64,000 nucleotides of DNA, taken from positions 50,619,940-50,683,939 of the forward strand of contig CM039124.1 of NCBI GenBank assembly GCA_022036555.1, given 5' to 3'. This DNA comes from Microstegium vimineum. Its lineage: Eukaryota; Streptophyta; Magnoliopsida; Poales; Poaceae. The translations under genes and the position numbers were made by a program. Below are positions 32,300 to 43,047 of the stretch, one piece after another. Position 1 is the first letter of the stretch, and every line of letters starts with the position of its first letter. The notes beneath the pieces were generated by a model, which ran no database searches, was not told the DNA's origin, and was given only the letters and a program-made list of their open reading frames with translations.

Positions 32300-32560
32300 C
32301 GGCATGCCGCGGCCTGTGTCGGCCAGCTCCAGGAAGGCGTCCCTGAAGTCGCGGAGGCTGTGGTCCGCGCAGCGCGCGGCGAGCAGTCGGAGGCGGCCGT
32401 GAGCGTGTCGACGAGCTCGCCGCAGGCGAGGCCGAGCAGGAAGTGGTCGTCGTCGGAGACCACCTTGCGAACGTCGTGGAGGTGGATGGTCTCGTGGCGG
32501 AGGCGTGTGACGACTACGTCACCGACTGCCCGCCGTGGAAGTGTGAGTGTGCTAGTACTA
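32300..32560 (-). pseudogene. second captured fragment in Pack-MULE (DUF3475-like?)
   Basis: On the - strand, one frame reads HDVRKVVSDDDHFLLGLACG and ELVDTLTAA. After a frameshift another reads CADHSLRDFRDAFLELADTG. The pattern of an LVSDDD-LL-LA-E segment followed by RC-D--LR-F resembles the start of plant DUF3475/DUF668 (PSK simulator-type) proteins. It lies opposite in sense to the first fragment, suggesting capture from two loci. The lesion means no full domain is encoded. The family is a guess; the coding-like character is moderate. Confidence 0.4.
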
Positions 32561-32814
32561 GTATGGAATGGATGAAGCAAGAAGAATCAGCAGCACCGGT
32601 GCCAGTTCTTTGCCATGGGCAAAATTGACCACTACTGTGACCGGTCCCACGCGTAAGGCCTAGCAAACGGCTAAAAACAAACAGCACACAGACGGAATGA
32701 CAAGGCTGGCAAGAAAGTTTAGACCGGTGTTACCTGTGTGCAGCTATCTTTTAATGATTTTGATGTAATTGCGATCTTTTTTAATGACACTCGTGAAAAA
32801 GGCTCATATATTTT

Positions 32815-35800
32815 TGGGTTCGCAGCGTCCGGCCATGCGCGTACGTCTGCCGCACCGAATCCGCTGGCTGGCAGGGCGGTGCACCGAATCACCGGCGCGG
32901 CGATCGATGCCCACGCAGGCGCGGCATGGGGAAGGAAAAGGAACTCCTGACCGAGCCCAGGACCGAGAAATTACTGGTTGTGCGGTCCAACAAGAGCGGC
33001 ATCGGGTTTTGATCATCCCTGGGCCGATGGTTGTGGGCTTCTGGCCCAGGACATAGCCCAACAAGTAGAGCTCACCGTTAAAAATTATATAGAAGTTTTA
33101 TATTTTTCAAAACTAATAAATTAGTTTATTTTTTTTCAAATATGCGATCAGGGTTTTATAATTAAAAACCTAACATAAAATATTTAGTGTCTATTTGGTA
33201 TAGATCACAACAATTTCATGAGCTGCGAGTTTTTTTTTTTTGTTAAATATATGAGCCATCACGTGCTGCCACCAAGAACTCTAGATATCAGTCATTCCGG
33301 CATGCTTGATACTTTGCTGCCACCTTCTTTCTCACACACACTCGATTCCTCGACCTTTCCTTCTTCACTGCCTCGTTTGTCAGCTTAAATATTTCACTAT
33401 AATTCGGAATCGGACGCATAATTAAATCAAGATCCACACAGATAACCCCAATCCTAGCGCTACTATAGAATCCAACTACCTCAGTCCAGGACACAATCAT
33501 AGGCTTGTAATGTTTCAGCACATTGTTTATTTAGCTTCATGCGGTGTGTGTTTGGAGCGTTTCAGTATAAAGCAACAACGAAGTAGTATTAATGCAAATA
33601 TTTGTGGATTCGATCTCATACTTTCAAACAAATCATTGCCATCAAATGGTTTCTTTGAGGTATGCAGCTTGATTGCATCATGCATCTGTCAAATAAGATC
33701 GGCCCACTCATTAAGCAAGAACATTACGAATTGCATTAGAATAAGTATAGGTAGCTAAGTGTATCGTATGGCCTATACCGCTATACGTGCGTGTCCTAGC
33801 ACACCGAATAGCATCTTCTCTACCGCGAAGGACTAATATGTACTCCCTCTGTCTCAAAATACTAGACTTCTGAGATTCAAAATATGTCTCAAAAAATAGA
33901 GGACGTTATAGCTCAGCATCTACTGGTCTGATCCTAAGTGACATGCTACTGTTAACTTAACTGTCACTTCGGTCATCCACTACGCGAAGGTGAAAAAAAA
34001 GGAAAAAAAATGTAACAATGGTGTCCACTAGTAGCATGGAGAGTCGAATAAAAAATAATTTTTAGCCAGAACGCTACTCCCGAGTCCAATCTATAGGACA
34101 TCAGTATGTAATGATTCACTTGTAGGGGTGTATGGGTATTTTTGTTTCTACCTTAGTATTAGTAGTTGGGACAAGCTCTATAGCATCTTCTATTGTGGTA
34201 TAGAGGAACTAAGTGACAAAAGAGACTTAACCGTAGAGAAATTTTGTCCTAGACACACTATCATTCTAGGCTCTTGGGAGGTTAAGAAACCTGTCTAAGG
34301 GCACTGCTAATGCTAATAATCATCATAGTTTTTATAGCTTTGAGGATCCATTCACTAGAATCTATCTTTTCCGATGCAAGTTTGTACGAGTAAGATATCC
34401 CTCATTCACTAGGATCCATTAGTTTTTTATTATAATTTTGAAATATCATTTTTTTTTTGTTTTTAGTTCCGGAGCAAGCGATAAAAAACATGTAGTATTT
34501 GTATTTTTAATCTTTTGTTTTATACATGTACGATCCTACACATTGGAGTACATGCAGTGTGGTAGTCTATATCAATTATAACAATAAAAACATGCATATT
34601 GAACTATTAGAGGTTTTTTTTTATCTTTTTTAGTTCCTACTTCCCAAAAACTTTTATTATTTTTATTTTTAAATTTATTTAATTTTTTTATTCTCTTCTT
34701 TTTCTCAATTATTTTTTAATCTTTTGTTTTATACAAACAACGATCACACGCCGTAAAGTGTGTGTATTATAGTTATTCATATCAATCATGACAATAAAGA
34801 GTTTGTAATATTTTTATCAGGCCCGTGCATATTTATATTGGGCTGTTATTAGACCATAACAATAATTTTAAGTACTTATCCATGCTGTTGTACATATATT
34901 GTTTCAGTATATACAAGAAAACTAACTCGCTTTACCACTTGCAACAAATGCTTAGCAGGAACCGGCGCAGCAGAACGTGCCCATATGTGCTAGTAGTTTT
35001 TATGGAGAAAGAAATTAGATGAACACTTGTATGCAACACAAATAAAAAGAATCAGCTATACCAAACATATATAGCCTTTCCTGACGCACGACATTTGGAG
35101 TATGTCACATTACTTTAAATTTCATTTACCAGTATGTGACATCATCTCAAATTTGTTTGTCATAGCTATAGCACAAATATAATCAAATTTAAATCATTTT
35201 TAAAAACTTTTATTATTAAAACAAAGCTAATAAAAAATAACATTTTATATAAAATTTTAAATATTACGAATAGTCAAATTTGTAATAAAAAAGTCAAACT
35301 AATCATAATTTAAAACGGAGTTAGTTGAAGCAAGAACCGGTACACTGAGGACCAAAACCCCACGCGAGAGGGCCCACGAGCCGGGCGCGACAGGACCACG
35401 AGCAAAACGAGATCCCCACGCGACCACGCCGCGCGCGTTCGCACGCTGGCCGGTCAGGCCCACACGGCTCTCGGCTGGGCAGCCACCGGAGTCCGATTGA
35501 ACACGTCACCACGGTGGGTCGGTGGTGCAAAGCGGAACGCCCAAACCCCGCCACCAATCCTACGTGGCCGTGTCGCGGCGCGCTGACCTGTCCGCCCCGT
35601 CCACCGTGGCCCGAACAAACTGCTCCCGCCTCCCGCCCTCTGCGTGCCGGAGCGTGCCGCGGCGCGCGAACTCGCGCGCCCCACGCTCCCTCTCCCCCGC
35701 ATCACACCGCGCACGGATCCGCACCAATCGTTGCCCACCGACCGGCCACAAACTCACCCCACAGGCCCTCCTCGCCCGCACGAGATCCCAAAATTGCGTC

Positions 35801-36075
35801 CACGTAGGACGCCACGCGAGCAGCAGAGCCGTTCCGAGAAGCAACAGGGCGGTTGCGCGTCGGAGACCTCTGCCGTGCCGGCTCCCCCAATCCGCATCGC
35901 TCCTCCGCCCGACCTATTTCAACGCGCACCACCCGTTCGTCGCCGGTGACTCTCGTCTCGGCTCGTGCTACTTCTACTTCGGAATCGCCCACCGGTCTCG
36001 CTACCCACCCATACAGCGGCGCCTCGGATCATCATCAACTGTCGCGGGAGCTCGCAAGCGGTCCGATCGGCGGCG
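32815..36075. other. intergenic stretch, no gene seen
   Basis: Mostly AT-rich sequence with short ORFs only. A Stowaway-like left end (TACTCCCTCTGTCTCAAAA at 33841) has no visible right end. From about 35330 it turns strongly GC-rich, probably the promoter and 5'UTR of the gene at 36076. ORFs in 35330-36060 on both strands reflect base composition and match nothing. Confidence 0.6.
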
Positions 36076-36801
36076 ATGGCGGCGGCGCCTACCGTGCGGG
36101 GCTACGGGCCGTCGTCGTCGGTGGCGCTGCCTCGGCCGCGATCGCGGGTGCCCGCGTCGCTCGTGCGCGTGACGGCGCGGCGGGCGCCGTCGTCGTCGGT
36201 GCGCCTGCGCGCGGCGGTCGCGGACGCGCCCTGCGGCGGTCTGCAGCTGCAGCGGCGGGAGGAGGCGGCGGATGGGTTACCGGGGATCGTGTTTGGCAGA
36301 GGAGAGGAGGATGAGGTGTTGGACAAGGTCGGGGAGGAGAAGGTGGAGGGGTGGATGCGGGAGTCGATCGCGGAGATCGTGCGGCACATCGGGGAGGCGC
36401 CGTTCCTGGTGCACCTGTTCAGCAGCGACGACGGCGACGGCGAGCGCCTGACGGTGCGGCGGGAGCCCGCGGCGCCGGAGAGCTGGCCGGACGTGCAGCG
36501 CCGGTGGGGTCCCGGCGGGCAGCGGAGGCCGGACGGGATCATCCTGGTCGAGCAATTGGCCGCCGCCGCCGCGGACAACGGCGGCGCCTCCGCCTCGGAG
36601 GCGCCACGGCAGATGTGGGGGCTGGTGGTGCAGGCGCGCGGCATGGAGTGCGCGTCCTGCTACGTGCTCGACACCTGCCGCGTCCGCTCGCCGGCCGGGT
36701 TCTGCACGCACTTCTGCCTCGCGCGGGTGCAGTGCTTCGGCGACCCCGTCGAGCTCCAGCTCCGCAACGCCTGGCTCAACCGCCTCGCCGGCCGCCGATA
36801 G
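36076..36801 (+). CDS. conserved plant protein of unknown function, probable plastid protein (DUF7804-type)
   Basis: 241 aa, single exon. The start ATG at 36076 was chosen over the upstream in-frame ATG at 35965 because it sits in a GGCGATGGCGGCG context and opens a Ser/Arg/Val-rich, acid-poor N-terminus (MAAAPTVRGYGPSSSVALPR..) that looks like a chloroplast transit peptide. The core from about residue 90 is well formed: EGWMRESIAEIVRHIGEAPF, LVHLF, ESWPDVQRRW, PDGIILVEQL, WGLVVQARGMECASCYVLDT and TCRVRSPAGFCTHFCLARVQCF. Cys residues in CASCYVL-DTC and CTHFC could bind metal. I recognise it only as a plant-conserved uncharacterised family; DUF7804 is named from memory and not certain. It ends with TAG. 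Confidence 0.72.
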   Translation: MAAAPTVRGYGPSSSVALPRPRSRVPASLVRVTARRAPSSSVRLRAAVADAPCGGLQLQRREEAADGLPGIVFGRGEEDEVLDKVGEEKVEGWMRESIAEIVRHIGEAPFLVHLFSSDDGDGERLTVRREPAAPESWPDVQRRWGPGGQRRPDGIILVEQLAAAAADNGGASASEAPRQMWGLVVQARGMECASCYVLDTCRVRSPAGFCTHFCLARVQCFGDPVELQLRNAWLNRLAGRR

Positions 36802-37108
36802 TCGCTGCCCCGCTACTGATTGTACCACTAATAGAATTCGATTCGATGCGCCACAAGGACCGACCAAATGCAATGATGATGCCTCCTCTTCGCTGGGAAG
36901 AACGAGGAAGAGAAGCATGCAGATTGGAAGCAGGGGGAGGCGAACAGAATCCATCAAATCTTTTCGTTCAGTTCGGTTTCTCCTGAATCGGATGTCAACT
37001 GTACAGATTATTGGTTGTAACTCTTGCTTTGCTTTCTTGCTTATATTCAAGCAATCAAGAAGCGATTCATCGAGGCAAATTACAACTCATCGCCTAATGT
37101 CTGCTCCA
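36802..37108 (+). other. 3' flank of the unknown-function gene
   Basis: Non-coding sequence of about 300 bp that probably holds the 3'UTR. No other feature was seen. Confidence 0.5.
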
Positions 37109-37479
37109 AAATTTTCTGGGGACCACTAGCGCCGGATGCACCTCAGGCCCGTACGTGTTTCCACCGAAGCCGCATCTTCCGCACCCGCCTCGGTATCCCC
37201 TTCCCCGAAACTGCTTCTTCCACACCCGTCTCGGCCCCTCCCCCGCACCGCTTGGGCCTCGCTCGACTTCTGCGCCAGCGCGCCTGCATCTGGTGCCCAC
37301 CCCCATACGCCACGCCGGCCCCGCACCACCTGGACCCGCTCGTACTGCCCACTGAGGCTATGCAAAAAAGAGGGGGATGGCCGGATGGGCATGACGGATG
37401 CCCAGCCAGCGTCGGGAGGATGAGGCGGAGAGCCAGAGACAAAAAAAAAAGGCGAGGTCAGAAAATGCAACAACAGGTT

Positions 37480-37860
37480 CTAATAGTTTTGAAACATTCG
37501 AATACAACACTTGCAATATACAACTGAAGGCAAATGAAACATATAAAATATACATCCGAAACACAAGCTGCAACACCAGATTTACTTTTGAAACATCCAA
37601 AAATATCATTTGCAATACATACTGACATAGCTGAAACACTCAAAAACGAAGATCTAAAACACTTTAAAACACCTAAAATCATTTACAGACATTTACAACA
37701 TCCAGATAAAATACTTGAAACATAAGTGTACAACTGCTGCAACATGTGCAACATTGTGATCTACTTTTGCAACATCAATGAAAAGCAATTGCAACATCCA
37801 GATGAAACATCTCAAACACTTAAAACATGCAACTGCAACATGGTCTTGCAACATGGCCTG
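37480..37860 (+). repeat. degenerate short repeats with GAAACAT/GCAACAT core
   Basis: The phrases GAAACATCC, GCAACATCCAGAT, AAAACACTT and GCAACATG recur at about 20-40 base intervals over nearly 400 bp, giving Thr/Asn/Lys-rich spurious ORFs. This lies within the probable TIR element. Confidence 0.6.
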
Positions 37861-37989
37861 ACGCACCCACCTACCTTGACAGCCGTGATGAGGGGGAAGG
37901 AGAAGGAAGAGGAGCAGGAAAGGAGCGCGAGGTGAGAGGGAGCAGGATGAGGCAGCTCGTCGTGAATCCTCCAGATCCACTACCACCGT

Positions 37990-38195
37990 CGCCGGATCTG
38001 GTGGATCCACGGTCGTCATCGTCGAACCCGGCGGATCCATGGCCGTCGCTGCAGCCACCGCCGCCGGATCCGGTGGATCCACGGCTGCCGTCGTCGAATC
38101 CTGGATCCATGGCCGTCGTTGCAGCCACCGCCGCTGGATCCGATGGATCCACGGCTACCGTCGTCGAATCCTGGATCCATGGTCGTCGCTGCCGC
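37990..38195 (+). repeat. tandem repeats of about 60 bp with GGATCC sites
   Basis: At least three imperfect units contain GTGGATCCACGGCTGCCGTC followed by GTCGAATCCTGGATCCATGG and CCGTCGTTGCAGCCACCGCC. The spacing is about 57-66 bp. Palindromic TGGATCCA recurs in each unit. Confidence 0.8.
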
Positions 38196-38592
38196 CGCCG
38201 CTGCAGTCGCCGCATCCCCCCATGGTAGCGGCCTGGTGGGCGGAGAAGGTCAGAGGAGGAGAGGTGTGGGCGCAAGAGGCCGGATCAGCCGGAGCAGAGG
38301 AGTCGGGGCAGAGGGAAAGGGGCGGAGGAGACGAGGCAGTGTGTGGGAGCGTGAGCAAGTGGACGGCGCGAGTGAGGATAAGGTTGGGACGTGCGGCCGG
38401 TGGGTGCGTCAGGCGGTTGGGTGTCGGGTCGGGTCCGTTCGGGCGGGTCGGACGCCCGCTAGGGAGCATTACCGAATTTTTTTCCGACCACCTGATCTGT
38501 TGCAACCTCTTGCTTCCATTGCAAGGCGAGTGACGACATGATTACGATTCCATCTATTTGGATTGCGCTCGCACCGTAAAGTTACGGGAATA

Positions 38593-38829
38593 CTCCCTCC
38601 GTCCCAAAAAGGATGACGTTTTTTACTTTAACACTTCGTGTTTGACCATTCGTCTTATTCAAAAAGTTTGTGTAAATATTATATATTTTATTATGTCTTG
38701 TTTTAGTATTAGAGATATTTTAATAATAATTTATTTATTTTATAATTTATATACAATTTTTGAATAAGACAAATGGTCAAACACGAAACGTGAAAGCCAA
38801 AAACGTCGTGCTTTTTGGGACGGACAGGG
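38593..38829. mobile_element. Stowaway-type MITE (Tc1/Mariner-like), 237 bp
   Basis: Ends CTCCCTCCGTCCCAAAAAG at the left and, inverted, CCCTGTCCGTCCCAAAAAG at the right, flanked by TA on both sides (38591-38592 and 38830-38831). The inverted similarity continues inward for about 60 bp (ACACTTCGTGTTTGACCATT against AATGGTCAAACACGAAACGT). The AT-rich core has no ORF of note. It lies between the TIR element and the 3' end of CBSX3. Confidence 0.88.
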
Positions 38830-38831
38830 TA

Positions 38832-40005
38832 CTCCCTTTACAAGTTTTTTCCTCCTCATTTTGACTTGCGTTGTTATTAGACGTATGACTGACAGTATTG
38901 GTTCGGTAATTTTATTTAACAAAATCGTTCTCATGGTAAGATAATGACTTGGAGACATAATCAGTGGCAAGAACCCATAGTAGTACTTGTCGGTCCCCAT
39001 TGCTGCGCGAGATCTTTTTTGTGGCTCCTTCGTTTGCAGCAGGGGAGCAGCTACTGGGCTGTTGTGCCTATCAATTTCGGCCATTTAACACCTTGCCATC
39101 CCGATCCAGTTCGGCATCAGCATGATCCAAGCATTCAAGGGAAGTTTTTCTTTTCCCCCTTGACATGACGATGAGGCTGTCAATATTGACAGCAAAATCA
39201 GCTCTGGTCGCCTGGAGTGCTAGCAGCTGTACGATGTTAGAACAAGTGTACCAACGAAGTTGCCTTGGAAGCTCTGGTCACGTGGGATGCATGAACAATG
39301 CCAACAGCTGACAGTGTCGTTGTGATGACTTGCTTGCATCCTGAGATTTTGGAGAAGCCAATTTGACGAACACGCTGAATTTTCGGCACCTTCCATCAGG
39401 CGTCGGTTTAGACCACGAACAATTAAACTCGGCTACGAAGACCCATTAACTTTATAGACTGATAATTGCAACAGCAAATTAAGTCAACAAACGCCAGAAG
39501 CCCTGAACTATTCAACTTGAGGGTCAACCAGGCAAACATTGTCACGCGCAGAACGCCTACGAGGCTACGACGACCGCGATCTCCCCAAGCCAGAAACTGA
39601 CACAGGCTATTCCAGTTCCGTTTTACCTTCTGTCTTCGTCGGCGTGACAATTTTTTTTTCAGACTCCAGAAACACAAATCAGACGCCTTTACGGACTCCT
39701 CAACAACAGCATCAGACAGACAATGTACAACAATTCACATTCGTTCAAAGGAAGCACACGGCGGCACGCTTTTTATTTCCGGTGTTTCCACCATCAAATC
39801 GTCTCTGCGCCCCAGCACAGCACCGGGCGCATTGCTCAGGCATGCCTTTGGCAATATACACATAGAACACGCGGGGAAAAAAAGAAAGGAAAATCTTGCC
39901 CAACTTAACAAGCATTGTCCACGAAAACACGGCCTATTTCGTCATCATCATCATTGTTTCACAAAGGCGGACTTCACTGAGGGTGCGTGGAATGCACACG
40001 TCGTC
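38832..40005. other. intergenic and CBSX3 3' flank
   Basis: No gene seen. The part nearest 40006 is expected to be the CBSX3 3'UTR (read on the - strand), but no certain polyadenylation signal was picked. Confidence 0.5.
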
Positions 40006-41710
40006 CTAGTAGCCTCCCTGGATGTAGTCGTTGAGCCGGTTCAGCTCCTCCCTGTGCTCGGCCACCACCGCGCGCACGACGTCGCCGATGGAGACCATCC
40101 CCAGCATCCCTGTGCCATCAATCACCGGGATGTGTCTGATGCGGTTGTCTGCACCGCACAACGAATCATAATCAACTCCAATGCTCTCACGATTCTATTA
40201 GTAGTATTTTTCTGACAGAAGAACACTTGCTGGTTACCTGTCATGAGCTGCATTGCTTGCAGGACTTTGGTGTCGGGCTTCACTGTGATCAGTTTGTTCT
40301 GGCATCATAATGCTTCATCAGTTAAGTTGTGTCCAAACATCTTTTCAGAAGATTAATGGACATACAATACCTCTTCAGTCATGATGTCGCCAACCTTAGT
40401 TGATTTGGAAGATCTTCCCTGCACTATGATTTTCCGGAGATAATCTGAAAACATGAAGTTTCATATGTCAGTATCATGATACTATGATCTTATGCATGCT
40501 TAAAAGATTGCCATGCTCCATGTCTGTTTTCACAATGTAAAAGTAGTGGTTCATCAAAAACACCATTTCTATGTATGCTGGTCAACTGTATATGGATATT
40601 ATTTGGTTACATTCAGTCATTCATGTCAAAGATGTAACCTGGTGAGCACTGCATTAAAGCATAGTGTGCATGAAAAAGAAAGCATTATGTGGTGTGCCTG
40701 AAGTTGGGACAGCTTGAAAATCATATGCAAAGAACTTCACATTGATTTACAATGATGTATGGATGTCAAAGACCAGAAGTTTACGGGCATGCAAATAAAG
40801 GGCTTGAAGTTTAGGGGGCGTTTGGTTGCCCACATGCAGGCTGCCCAGGCTCGAGGGATGCAACGTTTGCTTGATTGGTTAGCTGTACCAGAACTTGAGT
40901 TCCACAGATGCAAAATCAGTTGCTCAGCCTGGCTCTCTAGGAACGAGATTGCTTTTCGTTTGTCACAGGCCAGGCTCGTTGCATGCACTGGCACGCACAC
41001 TACCTGCACCAACTTAGAGAGGAGCGGTGCAGACCAAGCAGCAAACCAATCGACTTCTTTCTCGGGCCTGGCTCTATGGATACAGATGGATACAGCAACC
41101 AAACAGAAAGCCGTTGCATCTAGTAAGCTTGGCCACCGTGGGCTTGCATCTTGTTAGTTTTTACTTTTTTACCCTAGAATTTTATCTGCACCTGAAACTA
41201 AAGCACCATGCATAACTTTCTGACGGAAATGTAGAGAGATAAGAGAATCCGGAAACACCCTCACCCATTGTGGGCAGTGATTTTCATATGTATAGCCGAG
41301 TACATCTTGTGATACAAGAATACAACAATTCAGGAAGTTCGGCTATAGATTTCTAATAGGTAATACAGTGTAAAGTGGTGGCTATGATTGTTTCATGTGA
41401 ATAGAATCATATTTTAACTTGCTGCATTTTCTATTGTATAAACTATAAAGTATAGTGCTCTAAGAGTGAAGACTGAAGAGTCTTCCTTTCTAAAAAAGAC
41501 TGACGAGTCTTAGAATGCCAAAAGGACTGATGCACAGTTGAAGCAAAAATAAAACGGAGTTATAGATTGACAACCTAGAGTAGAACTTTTAATACTTCCC
41601 ATTCCAATGGGTTCGAGATTCTTATCACCATAAAGGGTCAGCAATATGGCTTTTGCATCTAATGCTATTGTCCAATAAAAAGAACAGGAAAAGGCAACAC
41701 CTATGAATAT

Positions 41711-41758
<48 letters not shown>

Positions 41759-43041
41759 GGGAAACATCTCATGCAGTTTTTTTCTAGAACACGACTTCAC
41801 GTGTATTTCATTAAGAAGAGAGTTTTAAAACGATAGTACAAGCAGGTCCGAAGGCGAGGTGCCTGGACCAAACCTCCAACTAACCCAAAGGCGAAAAAGA
41901 ATTACCCAAGAACAAAACCCGAAAGCGACCAACTGGGAGGGGAGGGAGTTACGACCCCCAGCCCGGACAATGAACAAAGAAATCGCCGAGAAGCCAGCAG
42001 CAATCCATTGGCCACCTTCATCGAGAACCCCTCGCACCGCCTGTGGCATCGCACAATGAATGCCGTCAAAGGTACGAGAGTTGCGCTCTTTCCACAGTCG
42101 CCAAGAGACAAGGAGCACGAACGAGTCGAACACCTCATGCAGTCATGCCCATTGTTTCAAATATAAAGCTACAAGCATTAGCTAACTAACTCTATCTTAT
42201 GTACAAGACTTTTCTCTCCCCAAGTTTTCTGATAATCGACTCTTGGCAGTCATAATTTTCACAGACTATGACTACAGTGCACCTCTACCATCTAAAGCAC
42301 AATGAGGTAAAAGTTAAGGGGCACTGTTCAAATATATGCATTGAGAATAGTAAAGCAAGTACTCCCTCCGTTCCAAATTGTAAGAGCTTTTACTATGTAT
42401 CTAAACATAATGTATATTTAGATGCGTAGCAAAAGCTATGTATCTAGAAAGAAAATATTGAGGAGTATTTATGAACAGAAAAAAATATAGTCAAGGGTGT
42501 CAGTTAGTTGAAAATGCACGTAGTGGTACATGATTTGAATTTCCCCATCATACCCACAGGTCACAGATTAGATGCCAAGAGTACACAAATTTGTTCATTA
42601 CCTCTCTCGGTGACAATGCCAGCAATTAATTTACCCTCTCCAGGTTTGACAACCACCAAAGCTCCCACGTTGTGCTGTGTCATCTGCAAAAAAGTTTAAG
42701 GTGCCAAAAGGTAGGTTTATCATTTGATGTATAACCATTGAGTACAAAGGAGTTAATATGACCATCAGGAAGTGAATACATACTGATTTGACAGCTTCAT
42801 AGACACTATCCTCTGTGGTGCACCAGAGCCAAGATCCATCCGCACTCTTCCCTTTAGTCTTCAAGACATCTGATACAGTGGCAGTTTCAAATCCACGATC
42901 CTCTAGGCGAGCAGTTGAAACTGACATGAAACGAGAAAAGACAGAAGGAAGCATTGCTGGTTTGGGAGCGCTGATGTGTTGTAGAACAGCATATTTAAGC
43001 ACATTGCCATGTGACCTGACGGCCTGCACTGCCCGTTGCAT
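40006..43041 (-). CDS. CBSX3: CBSX3, mitochondrial twin-CBS-domain protein, five coding exons
   Basis: Exons 43041-42784, 42683-42602, 40444-40371, 40298-40238 and 40148-40006 have GT/AG borders and continuous phase, giving 205 aa; Arabidopsis CBSX3 is about the same length. The N-terminus (MQRAVQAVRSHGNVLKYAVL) has the basic, acid-free look of a mitochondrial presequence. The first CBS domain runs from TVSDVLKTKGKSADGSWLWC through HNVGALVVVKPGEG. The second runs from VGDIMTEENKLITV to IRHIPVIDGTG, MLGMVSIGDVVRAVV and the end YIQGGY. Such proteins bind adenosine nucleotides and regulate o-type thioredoxins in mitochondria. The 2.16-kb intron between exons 2 and 3 carries a LINE fragment, a GA array and MITE-like pieces. 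Confidence 0.95.
40814..41111. mobile_element. possible Tourist/hAT-like MITE in CBSX3 intron
   Basis: GGGGGCGTTTGGTTGC at the left (preceded by TTA) pairs with an inverted GCTTTCTGTTTGGTTGC at the right, about 300 bp apart. GTTTGGTTG-type ends are usual for grass MITEs. The right tip is poorly matched and no target duplication is visible, so this is tentative. Confidence 0.4.
41715..41755 (+). repeat. (GA)n microsatellite
   Basis: About 20 uninterrupted AG dinucleotides in the CBSX3 intron, 10 bp before the LINE target duplication. Confidence 0.95.
41777..42130 (-). mobile_element. 5'-truncated LINE fragment with target duplication in CBSX3 intron
   Basis: On the - strand it encodes the end of an L1-type ORF2 (VLLVSWRLWKERNSRTFDG, a segment usual after the RT in plant LINEs). 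It ends in a short poly(A), seen as T7 at 41777-41783. It is flanked by CATCTCATGCAG (41765-41776) and CACCTCATGCAG (42131-42142), a 12-bp target duplication with one mismatch. The 354-bp length shows strong 5' truncation. It lies in the same orientation as CBSX3 transcription. Confidence 0.9.
42362..42480. mobile_element. Stowaway-type MITE remnant
   Basis: CTCCCTCCGTTCCAAATTGT after TA is a classical Stowaway left end. An inner inverted pair (AGAGCTTTTACTATGTATC and GATGCGTAGCAAAAGCT) follows, but no right end is visible. It lies in the CBSX3 intron. Confidence 0.5.
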
Positions 43042-43047
43042 TTTCTT

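Larger units (their letters stand above)
31325..32805. mobile_element. Pack-MULE (non-autonomous Mutator-like element) with captured fragments
   Basis: Long terminal inverted repeats: left from 31325 (GAGCTATCATTAAAAAGATC..CACACAGGTAACACCGGTC..AAACTTTC, to about 31412) and right from 32805 inward (to about 32710), at about 85% identity by eye, except that the right end has about 11 extra bases after GAGC. Both ends start GAGC. A perfect 9-bp direct repeat ATATATTTT flanks it (31316-31324 and 32806-32814), the target duplication size of Mutator elements. No transposase is encoded. The interior is GC-rich and carries host-gene-like fragments and tandem repeats, which defines a Pack-MULE. Total length is 1481 bp. 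Confidence 0.9.
37109..38496. mobile_element. probable non-autonomous TIR element, MULE-like
   Basis: The outer ends resemble each other when inverted: AAAATTTTCTGGGGACCACTAGCG on the left against AAAAAAATTCGGTAATGCTCCCTAGCG on the right, followed inside by GC-rich matches. The interior begins GC-rich, passes through an A-rich stretch of repeated TTGCAACATCCAGATGAAACA phrases (37480-37850), and ends with GGATCC-rich repeats. No transposase is encoded. No target duplication could be fixed, so the class is uncertain. Confidence 0.42.

Noticed and set aside
33841..34110. Second Stowaway MITE starting TACTCCCTCTGTCTC
   Set aside because: Only a left end is visible; no inverted right end or TA duplication found, so it is noted only within the intergenic entry.
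36277..37050. 257-aa - strand ORF opposite the plastid-type gene
   Set aside because: Composition-driven mirror frame with no recognisable motif.
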